DNA of 64,000 nucleotides from Lucinisca nassula (taxonomy: Eukaryota; Mollusca; Bivalvia; Lucinida; Lucinidae), in the NCBI GenBank assembly GCA_963580285.1, contig OY757017.1, positions 13,156,538 to 13,220,537 of the forward strand, read 5' to 3'. The position numbers and the translations under genes are program-made. Position 1 is the first letter of the stretch; each line of letters begins with the position of its first letter. A model generated the notes under the pieces. It saw nothing but the letters and a program-made list of their open reading frames with translations, made no database searches and was not told the DNA's origin. This document shows, piece after piece, positions 42,128 to 52,609 of this stretch.

Positions 42128-42409
42128 GTTTTGTTTGTTTGATTTGAGGTTTAACATCCCCGTCAACACTGTCAAGGTCATTTTGGAGACATTGCTTCCA
42201 ATTTTGTGGGACTTTTACCCGACATTGAGATAAAATGATATCTCAATCCCTGTCGCACAATGAAACCAATAGGGTTTATTAGCATGGATGGTCCGCCTCG
42301 CCACGCGGTTCCTGGACAGGCTTAGATCCTCTAAGCGGTTTACCAGTACTAGTGTGCGGACCGGATTCAGCTCTGCGTGGAAGCCCATATATTTCTTCAA
42401 GCCCCTAGT
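42128..42409 (-). mobile_element. SINE-like retroposon M
   Basis: Inverted copy, head shortened at GAAGCCCATATATTTC. No target duplication identified. Confidence 0.8.
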
Positions 42410-42590
42410 GATGAATAATGATCTAATGAATATCAAATTTTTAGAAAATAAAACAAAGCAGCCATTTTGTTTCCAAGGCAATCTACCAAGACATCTACCA
42501 TGGGTGTTCGACTGGTAATGCAATTGCGCATGCCTCTGGAATCTACTATAGTAGGAACTTTGGTTCGAGTCGAAGTCGGCCTCGATTGTG
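42410..42590. repeat. Solo end of the 21008 TIR element, inverted
   Basis: ATGAATAATGATCTAATGAA, AAAGCAGCCATTTTGTTTCC and GGTTCGAGTCGAAGTCGGCC match 21008-21182 in reverse complement. Confidence 0.8.
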
Positions 42591-42779
42591 GGTAACCGCC
42601 TAGTTGAGCTAGGGGGGGAATGTTGTTACTTCTTCATTTTCTACACTTCCATTCACCTTCCTCTTTCTCCTCTGTCCTTCACATTCATCTCCTCTGCTGT
42701 CTATCATTTTTCTCCCTTTCTCTGGGATACAGCATAAAGTGACCCACATAGGTTGACCCGATGTTAAACCCCAGCACGA

Positions 42780-42945
42780 TCAAATCAACTCTGTGCAATG
42801 AACACCCATGTTTACCCCCTTTTCATCAAGAAAAAAGTGGGGCTTACGGGGATTTTCATTATTTTCCATACTTTTGCTAAAAAAGAGATTATAGGTCAAC
42901 CACCTCAATGAGGCAGTATTTACCCTTAAAACACGAAGAAAAACT
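42780..42945. repeat. MITE family B, decayed left half
   Basis: TGTGCAATGAACACCCATG, GGGGCTTACGGGGATTTT and CAACCACCTCAATGAGGCAG remain of the B pattern. Confidence 0.5.
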
Positions 42946-43150
42946 ACATCTGAAAATGTTGTCTGCTTATGTCGTCTGCTGAATCTTTTTGCAAACTTTT
43001 TAAAAATATTTTTACATACAGGCAAAAAGTGTGGACCCTGATCAGACTGCTCCTAGAGGAGCAGTCTGATCTGGGTCCACACTGTCTGCAAAAATGACTA
43101 AATGTAACCTGCAGACAACAAAGCAGACGACAATTGTCAGGATTGGCATT
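42946..43150. repeat. Hairpin element C3
   Basis: Hairpin AGTGTGGACCCTGATCAGAC and complement with centre TGCTCCTAGAGGAGCA near 43025-43090. Backbone GTCTGCTTATGTCGTCTGCT matches the copy at 63530-63740 in reverse. Confidence 0.8.
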
Positions 43151-43208
43151 TACTGGGTAAAGAGTACCTACAACCTATGTTTTGACTATAAACAAGAAAA
43201 AAATCACA

Positions 43209-43536
43209 TACCGTATTCGCTCTAATTACCGCACCGTGCCCTTAGTTTTTTCAAAATTGTGTCAAAAAATCATGGTGAAAAAACTACCTAATTAGCGCAC
43301 ACTTGATATGAACAAAATAGCTTCTGAGTTGATGGATACTGATATTTAATGGGATGGAAAAGGATACTTAAGTATTGCCTTCACTGTTGAAGAAATAACG
43401 GCAGGTTTTTTATAGATTTATTGTTAGAGCTTCAAGGGGAGGTTACTGTAAAGTGTGCGCTTATGCATTTCCTTTTCAAAAATAGCTTTGGTGTGCACTT
43501 ATAGGAGCATGTGCGGTAATTAGGGCGATTGCGGTA
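43209..43536. mobile_element. Mariner-type MITE with TA duplication
   Basis: Ends TACCGTATTCGCTCTAATTA and TAATTAGGGCGATTGCGGTA. About 328 bases, no coding frame. Confidence 0.85.
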
Positions 43537-43629
43537 TGTTACCCAGAAAATTTATCAGTTTGGAGAATTTTTATGGCAACAGATAAGGCTGGTATTTGGT
43601 GATAAATGAAGGATAAGTAAGTTGCCATA

Positions 43630-44091
43630 TACAGTCCAACCTGTATTAAGCAAGCACCTAAGGGATAACCAAAATGTGCTTGCTTAAGACAGGTGCTTGC
43701 TTAATACAGGTGAAATTTAACACATCTGCCATTTTTTGGGAAGTGAATATCTGCTAGCTTACATTACGCAAACACACCTATACAAATACATTGCCACCTC
43801 AATCGCCGAAAAAATGAAAATTTTAAGATGAAAAATTTTGATATTTTTCTTATTTCTGCTCAAAATATAGATTGCGGACACTCGTTAGAACCGCCTCATT
43901 GAGGCGGTTCTAATGAGTACCCACAATCTATATTTTAGAGCAGAAATAAGAAAAATAAGGTATACCCCCGGATATCCCAGTTTTACTATATAAAAGCGGG
44001 GTTCAAGGGGATCAAAATTATATAGGCGTGTTTTCCTGATGAGACAGGTTGCTTGCTTAATACAGGTGGCCACTAAGACAGGTTTTACTAT
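43630..44091. mobile_element. Mariner-type MITE split by family A
   Basis: Left end TACAGTCCAACCTGTATTAA; internal complementary TGCTTGCTTAATACAGGTG repeats; right end ACAGGTTTTACTATA. A complete family A MITE sits at 43762-44041. Confidence 0.75.
43762..44041. repeat. Hairpin MITE family A
   Basis: From CATTACGCAAACACACC to GGCGTGTTTTCCTGATG. Core near 43873-43935. Confidence 0.9.
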
Positions 44092-44194
44092 ATCTGTTGC
44101 GGTTATTCATCTGAACAACCTTGGCAAGGTGGGTTCAAATCAATAACCACAATTTTTGTTAATTGTCCATAATAGCCTATGTTGTTGGCCACAA

Positions 44195-44489
44195 TGGCTC
44201 CCGCCCATTGGGGCTTGGAGAAATAGATGGGCTGCATGATGCTTCCACGCAGAGCTGAAACCGACCGCACACGAGAACTGGTAAACTGCTTAGAGGATCT
44301 AAGCCTGATCAGGCAAAGCGATGCCAGTCGGACTGTCCATGCTTATAAACCCTATAGGTTTCATTGGGCGACAGGGCTTGAGATGTCATTTCATCTCAAT
44401 GTCGGGTAAAAGTCCCACAAATTTGGAAGCAACGTCTCCAAAATGACCTTTACAGTGTTGACAGGGATGTTAAACCACAAATCAAACAA
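44195..44489 (+). mobile_element. SINE-like retroposon M with 13-bp target duplication
   Basis: Direct orientation: head GGGGCTTGGAGAAATAGATG, tail GACAGGGATGTTAAACCACA. Flanked by TTGTTGGCCACAA at 44182-44194 and 44490-44502. Inserted in a hairpin element that itself received a second SINE at 44559. Confidence 0.9.
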
Positions 44490-44558
44490 TTGTTGGCCAC
44501 AACATAGGTTTTTATGGAGAACTGACAAAAACAGATGTCAATTCTTCATAGAAACCTA

Positions 44559-44865
44559 TATTTGTTTTTGTTTGTATTGGAGTTTAACTGCCCAGTGAAC
44601 ACTATTTTAGGTATCTTTTTGAGCCGGTCAGTTTACCTGTCCACACTTTTCCTGGGACACGTAAGCAGTTAACCAGTACAGTGCACATTCTTTCGCCAGA
44701 AACTGACAAATGCCCTTCTTGAATCAGCGGAAGAGAAAGAATGACCGTAGAAAAGATTTCATGATCAATCTCCTCGAAAGAATGTTGCCTGCCCAGGCAG
44801 GTATTGAACCCGTGTCCTCCTGATCACCAGTCAGACGCGAATCGGATTGGGCTACAGAGGCCGAC
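44559..44865 (-). mobile_element. tRNA-headed SINE with 11-bp target duplication
   Basis: Flanked by ATAGAAACCTA at 44548-44558 and 44866-44876. On the minus strand the head reads GGCCTCTGTAGCCCAATCCG with box B GGGTTCAATACC, and the tail is CAATACAAACAAAAACAAA. The body contains CTTACGTGTCCCAGGAAAAG. A fragment of the same head occurs near 58735-58790. Confidence 0.88.
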
Positions 44866-44969
44866 ATAGAAACCTAAATGTTGCTGGCCAGAAATAAGAG
44901 ATAAAGACAGGCAAAAAAATAAAAAGAATATCCTTTAAATATCACCTCATCTGTTTTTATGAGATAGGA

Positions 44970-45251
44970 CATCATGAAAACACGCCTATACAAATACATT
45001 GTAAACCTTACCACTGAAAAAACGAAAATTTTAAGATGTAAAAATTGTGATATTTTTCTTATTTCTGCTCAAAATACAGATTGTGGATATTCATTAGATC
45101 CGCCTCATCGAGGTGGTTCTAACAAGTACCCACAATCTATATTTTTAAGGCAGAAATAAGAAAAATAAGGTTTACCCCTGCTAACCACAGTTTTACTACA
45201 TTAAAGTGGGGTTCAAGGGGATACAAATTATATAGACGTGTTTTCTTGATG
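44970..45251. repeat. Hairpin MITE family A
   Basis: From CATCATGAAAACACGCC to GACGTGTTTTCTTGATG. Core near 45080-45140, one arm altered. Confidence 0.88.
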
Positions 45252-45403
45252 AGAGAATGCACTTTGTTGCATGGATGTGTTATGGTAATAAATGTTTCAC
45301 TCGTGTACGCAGATGTTCTGAAACACAATCCCTTTATGAAGATGTACTTATGAAACCAATATTATTACAGTTTGTCAGGAAAACCCCTGAATTTGGGATG
45401 TTT

Positions 45404-45802
45404 CATCACATTAACAAGTCAGTGAAATTATTACCAACTTAACCCCACTTCATATAGAGAAAACTGGGGTTACCAGGGGGTATACAGTATTGTTCTTATT
45501 TCTACTCCAAGACATAGGTTGTGGTTGCGGGTACATGTTAGAACCGCCTCGATGAGGTGGTTCTAATGAACACCCACACATAGGTTGTAGGTTTACTTTG
45601 GGTATACATTATTTTTCTTATATCTGCTCCAAGACATAGGTTGTGGGTACTCCTTAGAACCGCCTCAATAAGGCGGTTCTAACAAGCACCCACAACCTAT
45701 GTTAGCAGTATGAATAAGACAAATATCATGGATTTTCATCAAAATAGCCATTTTGGAGATGTGAAAAAATGCACCGTGTCACACAGGTGTGTTATCCTGA
45801 TG
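45404..45802. repeat. Hairpin MITE family B with doubled core
   Basis: From CATCACATTAACAAGTCAG to GTGTGTTATCCTGATG. Core palindromes near 45520-45580 and 45635-45705. Confidence 0.85.
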
Positions 45803-46325
45803 AGTTTTATAAAGATGTACACATGAAACAAATATCATTACAGCTCTGTCAGGGAAAAAAACCTGTGTTTGGGATTTATGAGCAGGTAAAACACAAACCA
45901 GCATGCTCAGCTACACAGACAAGCAAGAGTCTTGAAATTGCACAGCCTGTCAATGTTGAGCGATATGGCCAATTTTGGTTATTGCTCTATAATAAAGCTG
46001 ACTGTTTATTGGTTTTGAAGACACATCTGGTTAATGGTCAACTCTATGTTCTTTAGAAAATCTGTTTTTCATTGGTCATGGCCATGTCTTCAAAACCAAT
46101 AAAAGTCGGCTTCTTTATACAGCACTAACCAAAATTGGCCTTAATACTCAACATTGACAGTTTGTGTAATTTCAAGACCCTTGCTAGTCTGTGTAGCTGA
46201 GATGCCTGGTTTGGATTTTACCTGGTCACAACTCCCAAACACAGGATTTTTTCTTGACAAGCTGTAATGATATTGGTTTCATAAGTACACCTTCATAAAA
46301 CAGTTTTTCTCAGGGCACACTTCAC
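45798..46325. repeat. Large foldback element
   Basis: About 235-base arms: 45800-46035 (AAACAAATATCATTACAGCT, CAGACAAGCAAGAGTCTTGA) is complemented by 46086-46320 (TCAAGACCCTTGCTAGTCTG, AGCTGTAATGATATTGGTTT). A ~95-codon frame in the left arm is a by-product. An arm fragment also lies at 45320-45400. It ends about 30 bases past the poly(A) signal of the VWC gene. Confidence 0.85.
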
Positions 46326-46352
46326 ACTTGATAGAAGAAACAAAAAAGCATT

Positions 46353-46358
46353 TTTATT
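46353..46358 (-). terminator. Polyadenylation signal of the VWC gene
   Basis: AATAAA on the minus strand, ~85 bases past the stop codon at 46442. Confidence 0.55.
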
Positions 46359-46441
46359 TTCTGTTTTTTTTAATCGTCACAGGGTAACATTAAATAACAA
46401 AAAAACAACACCGAGTACCAGCTGGTGTTGTCAGATAAAAC

Positions 46442-46598
46442 TCAAGGAGTTGAGCAAGGTGTTGAGCAGTCTGGTTCCACGTATCCTGCAGGGTACTGGA
46501 GCTGTACATAAGATGGACAGGAAGGCTTGGAACAACACTTGCCAGTAGCTGGTGGTGACATGTGACATACTGAGGGAAGATTACTCCACTTCAAACAT
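46442..46598 (-). CDS. VWC-domain protein, last exon (second half of VWC 2, and stop)
   Basis: Terminal exon of a minus-strand gene. The acceptor is TTTCAG (AG at 46600-46599). The first base completes a Leu codon begun in the exon at 51302, then CLKWSNL...C...GKCCSKPSC, the last five cysteines of a VWC module, followed by PSYVQLQYPAGYVEPDC and a Thr/Pro/Cys tail, TGA at 46444-46442. 157 bases = 1 + 52 codons. VWC modules occur in secreted proteins such as chordin-like BMP binders, collagens and shell matrix proteins. Which of these applies cannot be told from the 3' end alone. The 5' exons lie beyond the window. Confidence 0.9.
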
Positions 46599-46599
46599 C

Positions 46600-46995
46600 T
46601 GAAAGTGAATAAAATTGTGGAGGTGACATACTGACGGGATCTTACTTAACTTCAAATAGCTAGCGGAGGGGAAACATGGTTTACTCAAGGGAAATTACGC
46701 TGCTTCAAATATCTGGAAGAGAATTACAGTGTGGAGGTGACAAGTGACATACAGAAAAGAGACTACTCCACTTCAAACATCTGGAAGAGAATAAAATTGT
46801 GGAAATGACTTGACATATTGAGGGGAGATTACTCCACTTCAAACATCTGGAAGAGAATAAAATTGTGGCGGTGACATGTGACATACTGAGAAGAGATTAC
46901 TCCACTTCAAACATCTGGAAGAGAATAAAATTGTGGAGGTGACATGTGACATACTCAGAAGAGACTACTCCACTTCAAACATCTGGAAGAGAAAA
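46600..46995 (-). repeat. ~68-bp minisatellite of duplicated splice-acceptor/exon sequence
   Basis: CTTCAAACATCTGG or a variant starts at 46650, 46703, 46771, 46837, 46905 and 46973, after the true exon boundary (46589). On the minus strand each unit reads as a pyrimidine-rich TTTTATTCTCTTCCAG acceptor, then ~45 bases equal to the start of the last VWC exon. Spacings are 61, 53, 68, 66, 68 and 68. See findings. Confidence 0.9.
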
Positions 46996-47045
46996 CAAGA
47001 GAGCTAAGATGGCCCTGTGTAGCTCACCCCTGTACCAGATAATGA
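46996..47045 (+). repeat. Left-end fragment of a tandem-core E-type element
   Basis: GCTAAGATGGCCCTGTGTAGC resembles the left ends of the E elements (15915, 32429). No core follows. Confidence 0.5.
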
Positions 47046-47049
47046 TTTA

Positions 47050-47275
47050 ACCCTTTTTTTACCAAATGGAATCTTCCTTCTTATTTATACTAGGAGTCCA
47101 TTTCAAAATTCAGGGGTGACAGATTGGGTTTTCTCCAAAGTTATTTGGAAAATGGCTGAATGTTTTGCATATAGTGTGGACCCTGATCAGATGTCGCGTT
47201 CTGTGGCATATGATCTGGGCCTGCACTGTTTGCAGGTTACCTGTTTCAGGATTTCAGGTACTAAATGGGCTAAAA
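47050..47275. repeat. Hairpin element C2, second copy
   Basis: ACCAAATGGAATCTTCC, TTTTCTCCAAAGTTATTTGG, then AGTGTGGACCCTGATCAGAT facing ATCTGGGCCTGCACTGTTTG, and GGTACTAAATGGG. Confidence 0.8.
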
Positions 47276-47475
47276 GCAATGTTTGGTAAAAAAAAAGGGA
47301 AATTGTGAAGAAAAGCAAGAATGTATGTTTACATGATTGATATAAATATTTTTTCAGATCCTGGGCTCCGGGTTGTCAATATACATGTTTTTCATCAGTT
47401 GAACCAGTTGAACTCCAGGGGTGGGGGGTGGGGGTGCATTTTAAGCCCAAAGGTCTTGCAAAAGGTGCAACAAAA

Positions 47476-49840
47476 AACTAGACAAAAGTGCCCAGTGGGG
47501 CACGTATACCCCCGGCCAGTGCCATCACCTCAGCTGAAAATAGCAATGTCAAAAGCTTCTTTGTATATACAGAACTACAAAGGGAAATAACTCTAAAAGG
47601 CCTGACCCCTTGGCCCTTATTTTCTTTCCCATAATACAACTAGTCATACTGATCATGTTTGCAAAATTTCAAGTTTCTATGTACAGTAGTTATTGAGAAA
47701 TCTTTGGCACAAAATAAAAATATACACTATTAAACAGCAAGAACTACAAAGGGAAATAACTCTAAAAGGCCTGACCCCTTGGCCCTTATTTTCTTTCCCA
47801 CAATACAAGTAGTCATACTGATCATGTGAGCAAAATTTCAAGTTTCTATATGAAGCAGTTCCTGAGATATCTTTGACACAAAATAATTGTTTACGGACAC
47901 AAAGACAGAGAACTACAAAGGGAAATAACTCTAAAAGGCCTGACCCCTTGGCCCTTATTTTCTTTCCCACAATACAACTAGTCATACTGATCATGTTTGC
48001 AAAATTTCAAGTTTCTATGTACAGTAGTTATTGAGAAATCTTTGACACAAAATAAAAATATACACTATTAAACAGCAAGAACTACAAAGGGAAATAACTC
48101 TAAAAGGCCTGACCCCTTGGCCCTTATTTTCTTTCCCACAATACAAGTAGTCATACTGATCATGTTTGCAAAATTTCAAGTTTCTATGTACAGTAGTTAT
48201 TGAGAAATCTTTGACACAAAATAAAAATATACACTATTAAACAGCAAGAACTACAAAGGGAAATAACTCTAAAAGGTCTGACCCCTTGGCCCTTATTTTC
48301 TTTCCCACAATACAAGTAGTCATACTGATCATGTGTGCATAATTTCAAGTTTCTATGTGAAGCAGTTCCTGAGATATCTTTGACACAAAATAATTGTTTA
48401 CGGACAGACAGACGGAAAAGACAAAAACTATATACCCCCATTGCATACTTCGTATGCCGGGGGTATAAATATACACTATTAAACAGCAAGAACTACAAAG
48501 GGAAATAACTCTAAAAGGCCTGACCCCTTGGACCTTATTTTCTTTCCCACAATACAAGTAGTCATACTGATCATGTGTGCAAAATTTCAAGTTTCTATGT
48601 GAAGCAGTTCCTGAGATATCTTTGACACAAAATAATTGTTTACAAAAACTACAAAGGGAAATAACTCTAAAAGGCCTGACCCCTTGGCCCTTATTTTCTT
48701 TCCCACAATACAACTAGTCATACTGATCATGTTTGCAAAATTTCAAGTTTCTATGTACAGTAGTTATTGAGAAATCTTTGACACAAAATAAAAATATACA
48801 CTATTAAACAGCAAGAACTACAAAGGGAAATAACTCTAAAAGGCCTGACCCCCTGGCCCTTATTTTCTTTCCCACAATACAACTAGTCATACTGATCATG
48901 TTTGCAAAATTTCAAGTTTCTGTGTACAGTAGTTATTGAGAAATCTTTACACAAAATAAAAAAATATACACTATTAAACAGCAAGAACTACAAAGGGAAA
49001 TAACTCTAAAAGGCCTGACCCCTTGGCCCTTATTTTCTTTCCCACAATACAAGTAGTCATACTGATCATGTGAGCAAAATTTCAAGTTTCTATATGAAGC
49101 AGTTCCTGAGATATCTTTGACACAAAATAATTGTTTACGGACACAAAGACAGAGAACTACAAAGGGAAATAACTCTAAAAGGCCTGACCCCTTGGCCCTT
49201 ATTTTCTTTCCCACAATACAACTAGTCATACTGATCATGTTTGCAAAATTTCAAGTTTCTATGTACAGTAGTTATTGAGAAATCTTTGACACAAAATAAA
49301 AATATACACTATTAAACAGCAAGAACTACAAAGGGAAATAACTCTAAAAGGCCTGACCCCTTGGCCCTTATTTTCTTTCCCACAATACAAGTAGTCATAC
49401 TGATCATGTGTGCAAAATTTCAAGTTTCTATGTGAAGCAGTTCCTGAGATATCTTTGACACAAAATTTACAAAAACTACAAAGGGAAATAACTCTAAAAG
49501 GCCTGACCCCTTGGCCCTTATTTTCTTTCCCACAATACAAGTAGTCATACTGATCATGTGTGCAAAATTTCAAGTTTCTATGTGAAGCAGTTCCTGAGAT
49601 ATCTTTGACACAAAATTTACAAAAACTACAAAGGGAAATAACTCTAAAAGGCCTGACCCCTTGGCCCTTATTTTCTTTCCCACAATACAAGTAGTCATAC
49701 TGATCATGTGTGCAAAATTTCAAGTTTCTATGTGAAGCAGTTCCTGAGATATCTTTGACACAAAATAATTGTTTACGGACAGACGGAAAAGACAAAAACT
49801 ATATACCCCCATGGCATACTTCGTATGCCGGGGGTATAAT
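47476..49840 (+). mobile_element. Tandem-core element F, about 13 units
   Basis: Left end ACAAAAGTGCCCAGTGGGGC with a CGTATACCCCC stretch. Core of 13 units of ~140-240 bases, each starting ACTACAAAGGGAAATAACTC and containing ACTGATCATGT and CAAAATTTCAAGTTTCTATG. Right end is the palindrome GGCATACTTCGTATGCC with CCGGGGGTATAA; a copy of that end also occurs inside at about 48425-48470, so a second element has fused or recombined in. Minus-strand frames of 100-178 codons are repeat artefacts. Lies in the last intron of the VWC gene. Confidence 0.85.
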
Positions 49841-50540
49841 GAAAGACCTGGTCCAGGTGCTTCTGGTTTCAACCAAGAAGATTTTAGTGGTTTTTCCTAT
49901 ATAAGTCTATGTAAAATGTGTGGGCCCTGGGGCGAGGCCATTTTTTGGCCCCAAGGCTATAATTTGAACAATCGTGGTTGAAGTCCATTGATGAAGCTTC
50001 AGACCAAATATCAAAGACCTGGGCCTTCTGGTTTCAGACAAGAAGATTTTTTAAAGGCTTTCCCTATATAATTCTGTCTAAACCATATGGGCCCTGGGGT
50101 GGGGTCATTTTTGGTGCAAAGGCTATAATTTGAACAATCTTAATAGAGCTGTACAATATAATGCTTCGTACCAAATATCACAGACCTGACCCATTTGGTT
50201 TCAGACAAGAAGATTTTCAAAGGTTTTCTATATACAAATCTCTATGAAACATGTGGGCCCTATGGTGGGGCCATTTTTGGCCCCAAGGCTATAACTTGAA
50301 CAATCTAGATAGAGTTCCACTAGTTGAAGCTTCATACAAAATATCAAAGACCTGGGACAAGAAGATTTATAAAGGTTTTCCCTACATAAGTCTATGTAAA
50401 ACATGTGGGCTCTGGGGCGGGACCTTTTTTGGCCCCAAGGCTATAATTTGAACACTTCATACCAAATTTTAAAGACCCGGAATCTTTCTGCTTTCAGACA
50501 AGGAGATTTTTAAAGGTTTTCTCTATACAAGTCTATGCTA
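49841..50540 (+). repeat. E-type tandem core without ends
   Basis: Four to five ~160-base units with AAGGCTATAATTTGAACAAT, ACCAAATATCAAAGACCTGG and TTTCAGACAAGAAGATTTT. Confidence 0.8.
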
Positions 50541-51075
50541 TTTTAAGGAATATCTTTTCAAGGTAAGGAGGTATGATGGAGATTTGTAAGGATCTTTTAA
50601 TGGTCAGGTGTCATGATTGAGAATTTTATAAAATATCTTTTCAAGGTCAGGAGGTATGATGGAGATTTTTAAGGGATATCTTTTCAAGGTCAGGAGGCAT
50701 GGTGCAGATTATTAAAGAATATTTTTTTTAAGGTCAGGAGGTATGATGGCAATTTTTAAGGGATAGCTTTTCAAGGTCAGGAGGTATGATGGAGAATTTT
50801 AAGGGACATTTTTTAAAGGTCAGGAGGCATGATGGAGATTTTTAAGGAATATCTTTTCAAGGCCAGGAGGTATGACAGAGATTTAAGGTTAGGAAGCGTG
50901 GTGGAGATTTTTTAGGGATTTCTTTTCAACTTCAGGAGGCATTATGGAGAATTTTGAGGTACACATGTATATTTTTTCAAGGTCAGGGGGTTTAAGAGAT
51001 TTCTTTTCAAGATCAGGAGGCATGATGCAGATTTTTAAGGGATATCTTTTCAAGGTCAGGAGGTATGATGGAGAT
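50541..51075. repeat. Minisatellite H, ~55-bp units
   Basis: About ten loose units with TTTTCAAGGTCAGGAGG, TATGATGGAGATTTTTAAGG and GATATC. Confidence 0.85.
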
Positions 51076-51265
51076 TATTTTTCTTATTTCTGCTGAAAAT
51101 CACAAATTCTGGGTACTTGTTAGAATCCCCCCGTCAAGTTCCCACAGTCTATGTTTTGAGCATAAATATGAAAACTATCAGAATTTTTATCAGGAACTGT
51201 TCATTTATTGATTGTAAAATTTTCAATATATTTATATATTTGCATTGGCATGTTTTCATAATATT
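51075..51265. repeat. Eroded hairpin MITE (family A)
   Basis: TTATTTTTCTTATTTCTGCT, a broken core (GGTACTTGTTAGAATCCCCC, GTTCCCACAGTCTATG) and right end GGCATGTTTTCATAAT. Confidence 0.65.
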
Positions 51266-51301
51266 CTGCCACACTTGAAGAGATGAGTAAATGTTGCTTA
51301 C

Positions 51302-51419
51302 AATTCATTACATCTGTATTGTCCTGTTTTTCCATCCACACACTCGCAGCTATATTTACATCCATCCCTCCATTTTTCTCCTTGGTGATAGAACTTGTTA
51401 CCATAGTAACAGGTATTGG
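51302..51419 (-). CDS. VWC-domain protein, exon (first half of VWC 2)
   Basis: 118 bases, acceptor TTTTAG (AG at 51421-51420), donor GTAAGC. It encodes ANTCYYGNKFYHQGEKWRDG then CKYSCECVDGKTGQYRCNEL, i.e. five cysteines with the G.xW and CxC pattern of VWC. The two leading bases complete the Ala codon opened by the exon at 53570, and the two trailing bases start a Leu codon completed by 46598. Same length and phase as the exon at 62760, so the module arose by exon-pair duplication. Confidence 0.92.
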
Positions 51420-51424
51420 CTAAA

Positions 51425-51617
51425 ATATACAGAAATAATAATAATCAACCTTATTTATAGAGGGTGACACATTTAGTAAACTTGGCCCTCTTTTTCCTGG
51501 GTAGTAACCAGTACTAAAAATGTGGATAAAGTCTCTTGCTCAAGAACCTGTGGGGATCAGACTAGCTACCTCTCGATCTCAAATCCAATGCTTTACCACT
51601 GCACAACAGTGCTCCAC
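51425..51617 (-). mobile_element. tRNA-headed SINE
   Basis: On the minus strand: head GCACTGTTGTGCAGTGGTAA with a box-B-like AGTCTGATCCCC, and an AATAATAATAAT-type tail at the left. It sits a few bases inside the intron, next to the acceptor of the exon at 51302. Target duplication not resolved. Confidence 0.65.
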
Positions 51618-51653
51618 AAAAAAAAGTGATGGTAACTTTACTCCATTTCCTTT

Positions 51654-52137
51654 TACCGTAAATTCTCTATTAGAAGCCCATGCTCTAATAAATGCCAACC
51701 CAATGATTTGGATGTTAAAAATGGCAATTGTTTTGGCAATTCTCAGAAAAATACCAGCCTCCAATAAAAAAAAAAAACACTGTACTCCGATGTTGATTGA
51801 TAGGAACTTTTTTGTGACATTGTGAAAGGGTCGGAAGTTAAACAAGTCAAACAAAATGACTTCAGGTTTTACGTATTTGGCCATGTTTGACACAAAATGA
51901 GAAAAACGTTAATGATATTCGGTTTAGTGAAGAAAGGGGAGGTAACTACTTTTCTATTCTAAGACAAGGCTATTGTATCACCAGTCATTTTCTGAGAAAC
52001 AAGAAAGAAAATGAGTGTTTTGGACCGTCGTATGCAATTTGCAGGTTTCTATAGCCTCTAATAAATGCCCACACCCCTCTTCAGGAAAGGTGATGATTCT
52101 AATAAACGCCCGGGCATCTATTAGAGGTTTTACGGTA
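51654..52137. mobile_element. Mariner-type MITE with TA duplication
   Basis: Ends TACCGTAAATTCTCTATTAG and CTATTAGAGGTTTTACGGTA. Internal CTCTAATAAATGCC repeats. About 484 bases, non-coding. Confidence 0.85.
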
Positions 52138-52239
52138 TTTTACATACAAACTAACTGTGCCGAAGTATGCATATACACCAGAACCTCTTTATAACACTGT
52201 TGTTTCTATAATAGTCAGAGCTGGAAAATTCTTCTAAAT

Positions 52240-52504
52240 CATCATGTGAACAAGTCCGCGAGATGAAGACCCCCCTAAACCCCACTTTATAAAGAGAAAA
52301 CTGAAGTTTAAGGGGGTATACATTATTTTTCTTATTTCTGCTCCAGGACATAGGTTGTCGGTACTCGTTAGAACCGCCTCAATGAGGTGGTTCTAACAAG
52401 CACCCACAACCTATGTTTGCAGTAAAAATAAGAAAAATATCAAGGATTGTCAGCAGAAAAGTAGTCATTTTTGCACTATGTCGCAAAGGTGAGTTATCGT
52501 AATG
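52240..52504. repeat. Hairpin MITE family B
   Basis: From CATCATGTGAACAAGTCCG to GGTGAGTTATCGTAATG. Core near 52360-52415. Confidence 0.88.
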
Positions 52505-52609
52505 TTTCACTTATCCGGCATGACCAAGGGCAAGAAGATATTAAATATTTTCACAGGAAAGTGAATAAATTTTAAGTCATCCTCCAAAGTGTTTACTTGT
52601 CATTGCGAG

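Noticed and set aside
45769..46056. 95-codon plus-strand frame
   Set aside because: Lies in one arm of a foldback element; no motif, and the other arm is non-coding.
49259..49795. 178-codon minus-strand frame and similar ones in 47677-49238
   Set aside because: They are translations of the tandem units of element F; the same peptide repeats with unit length.
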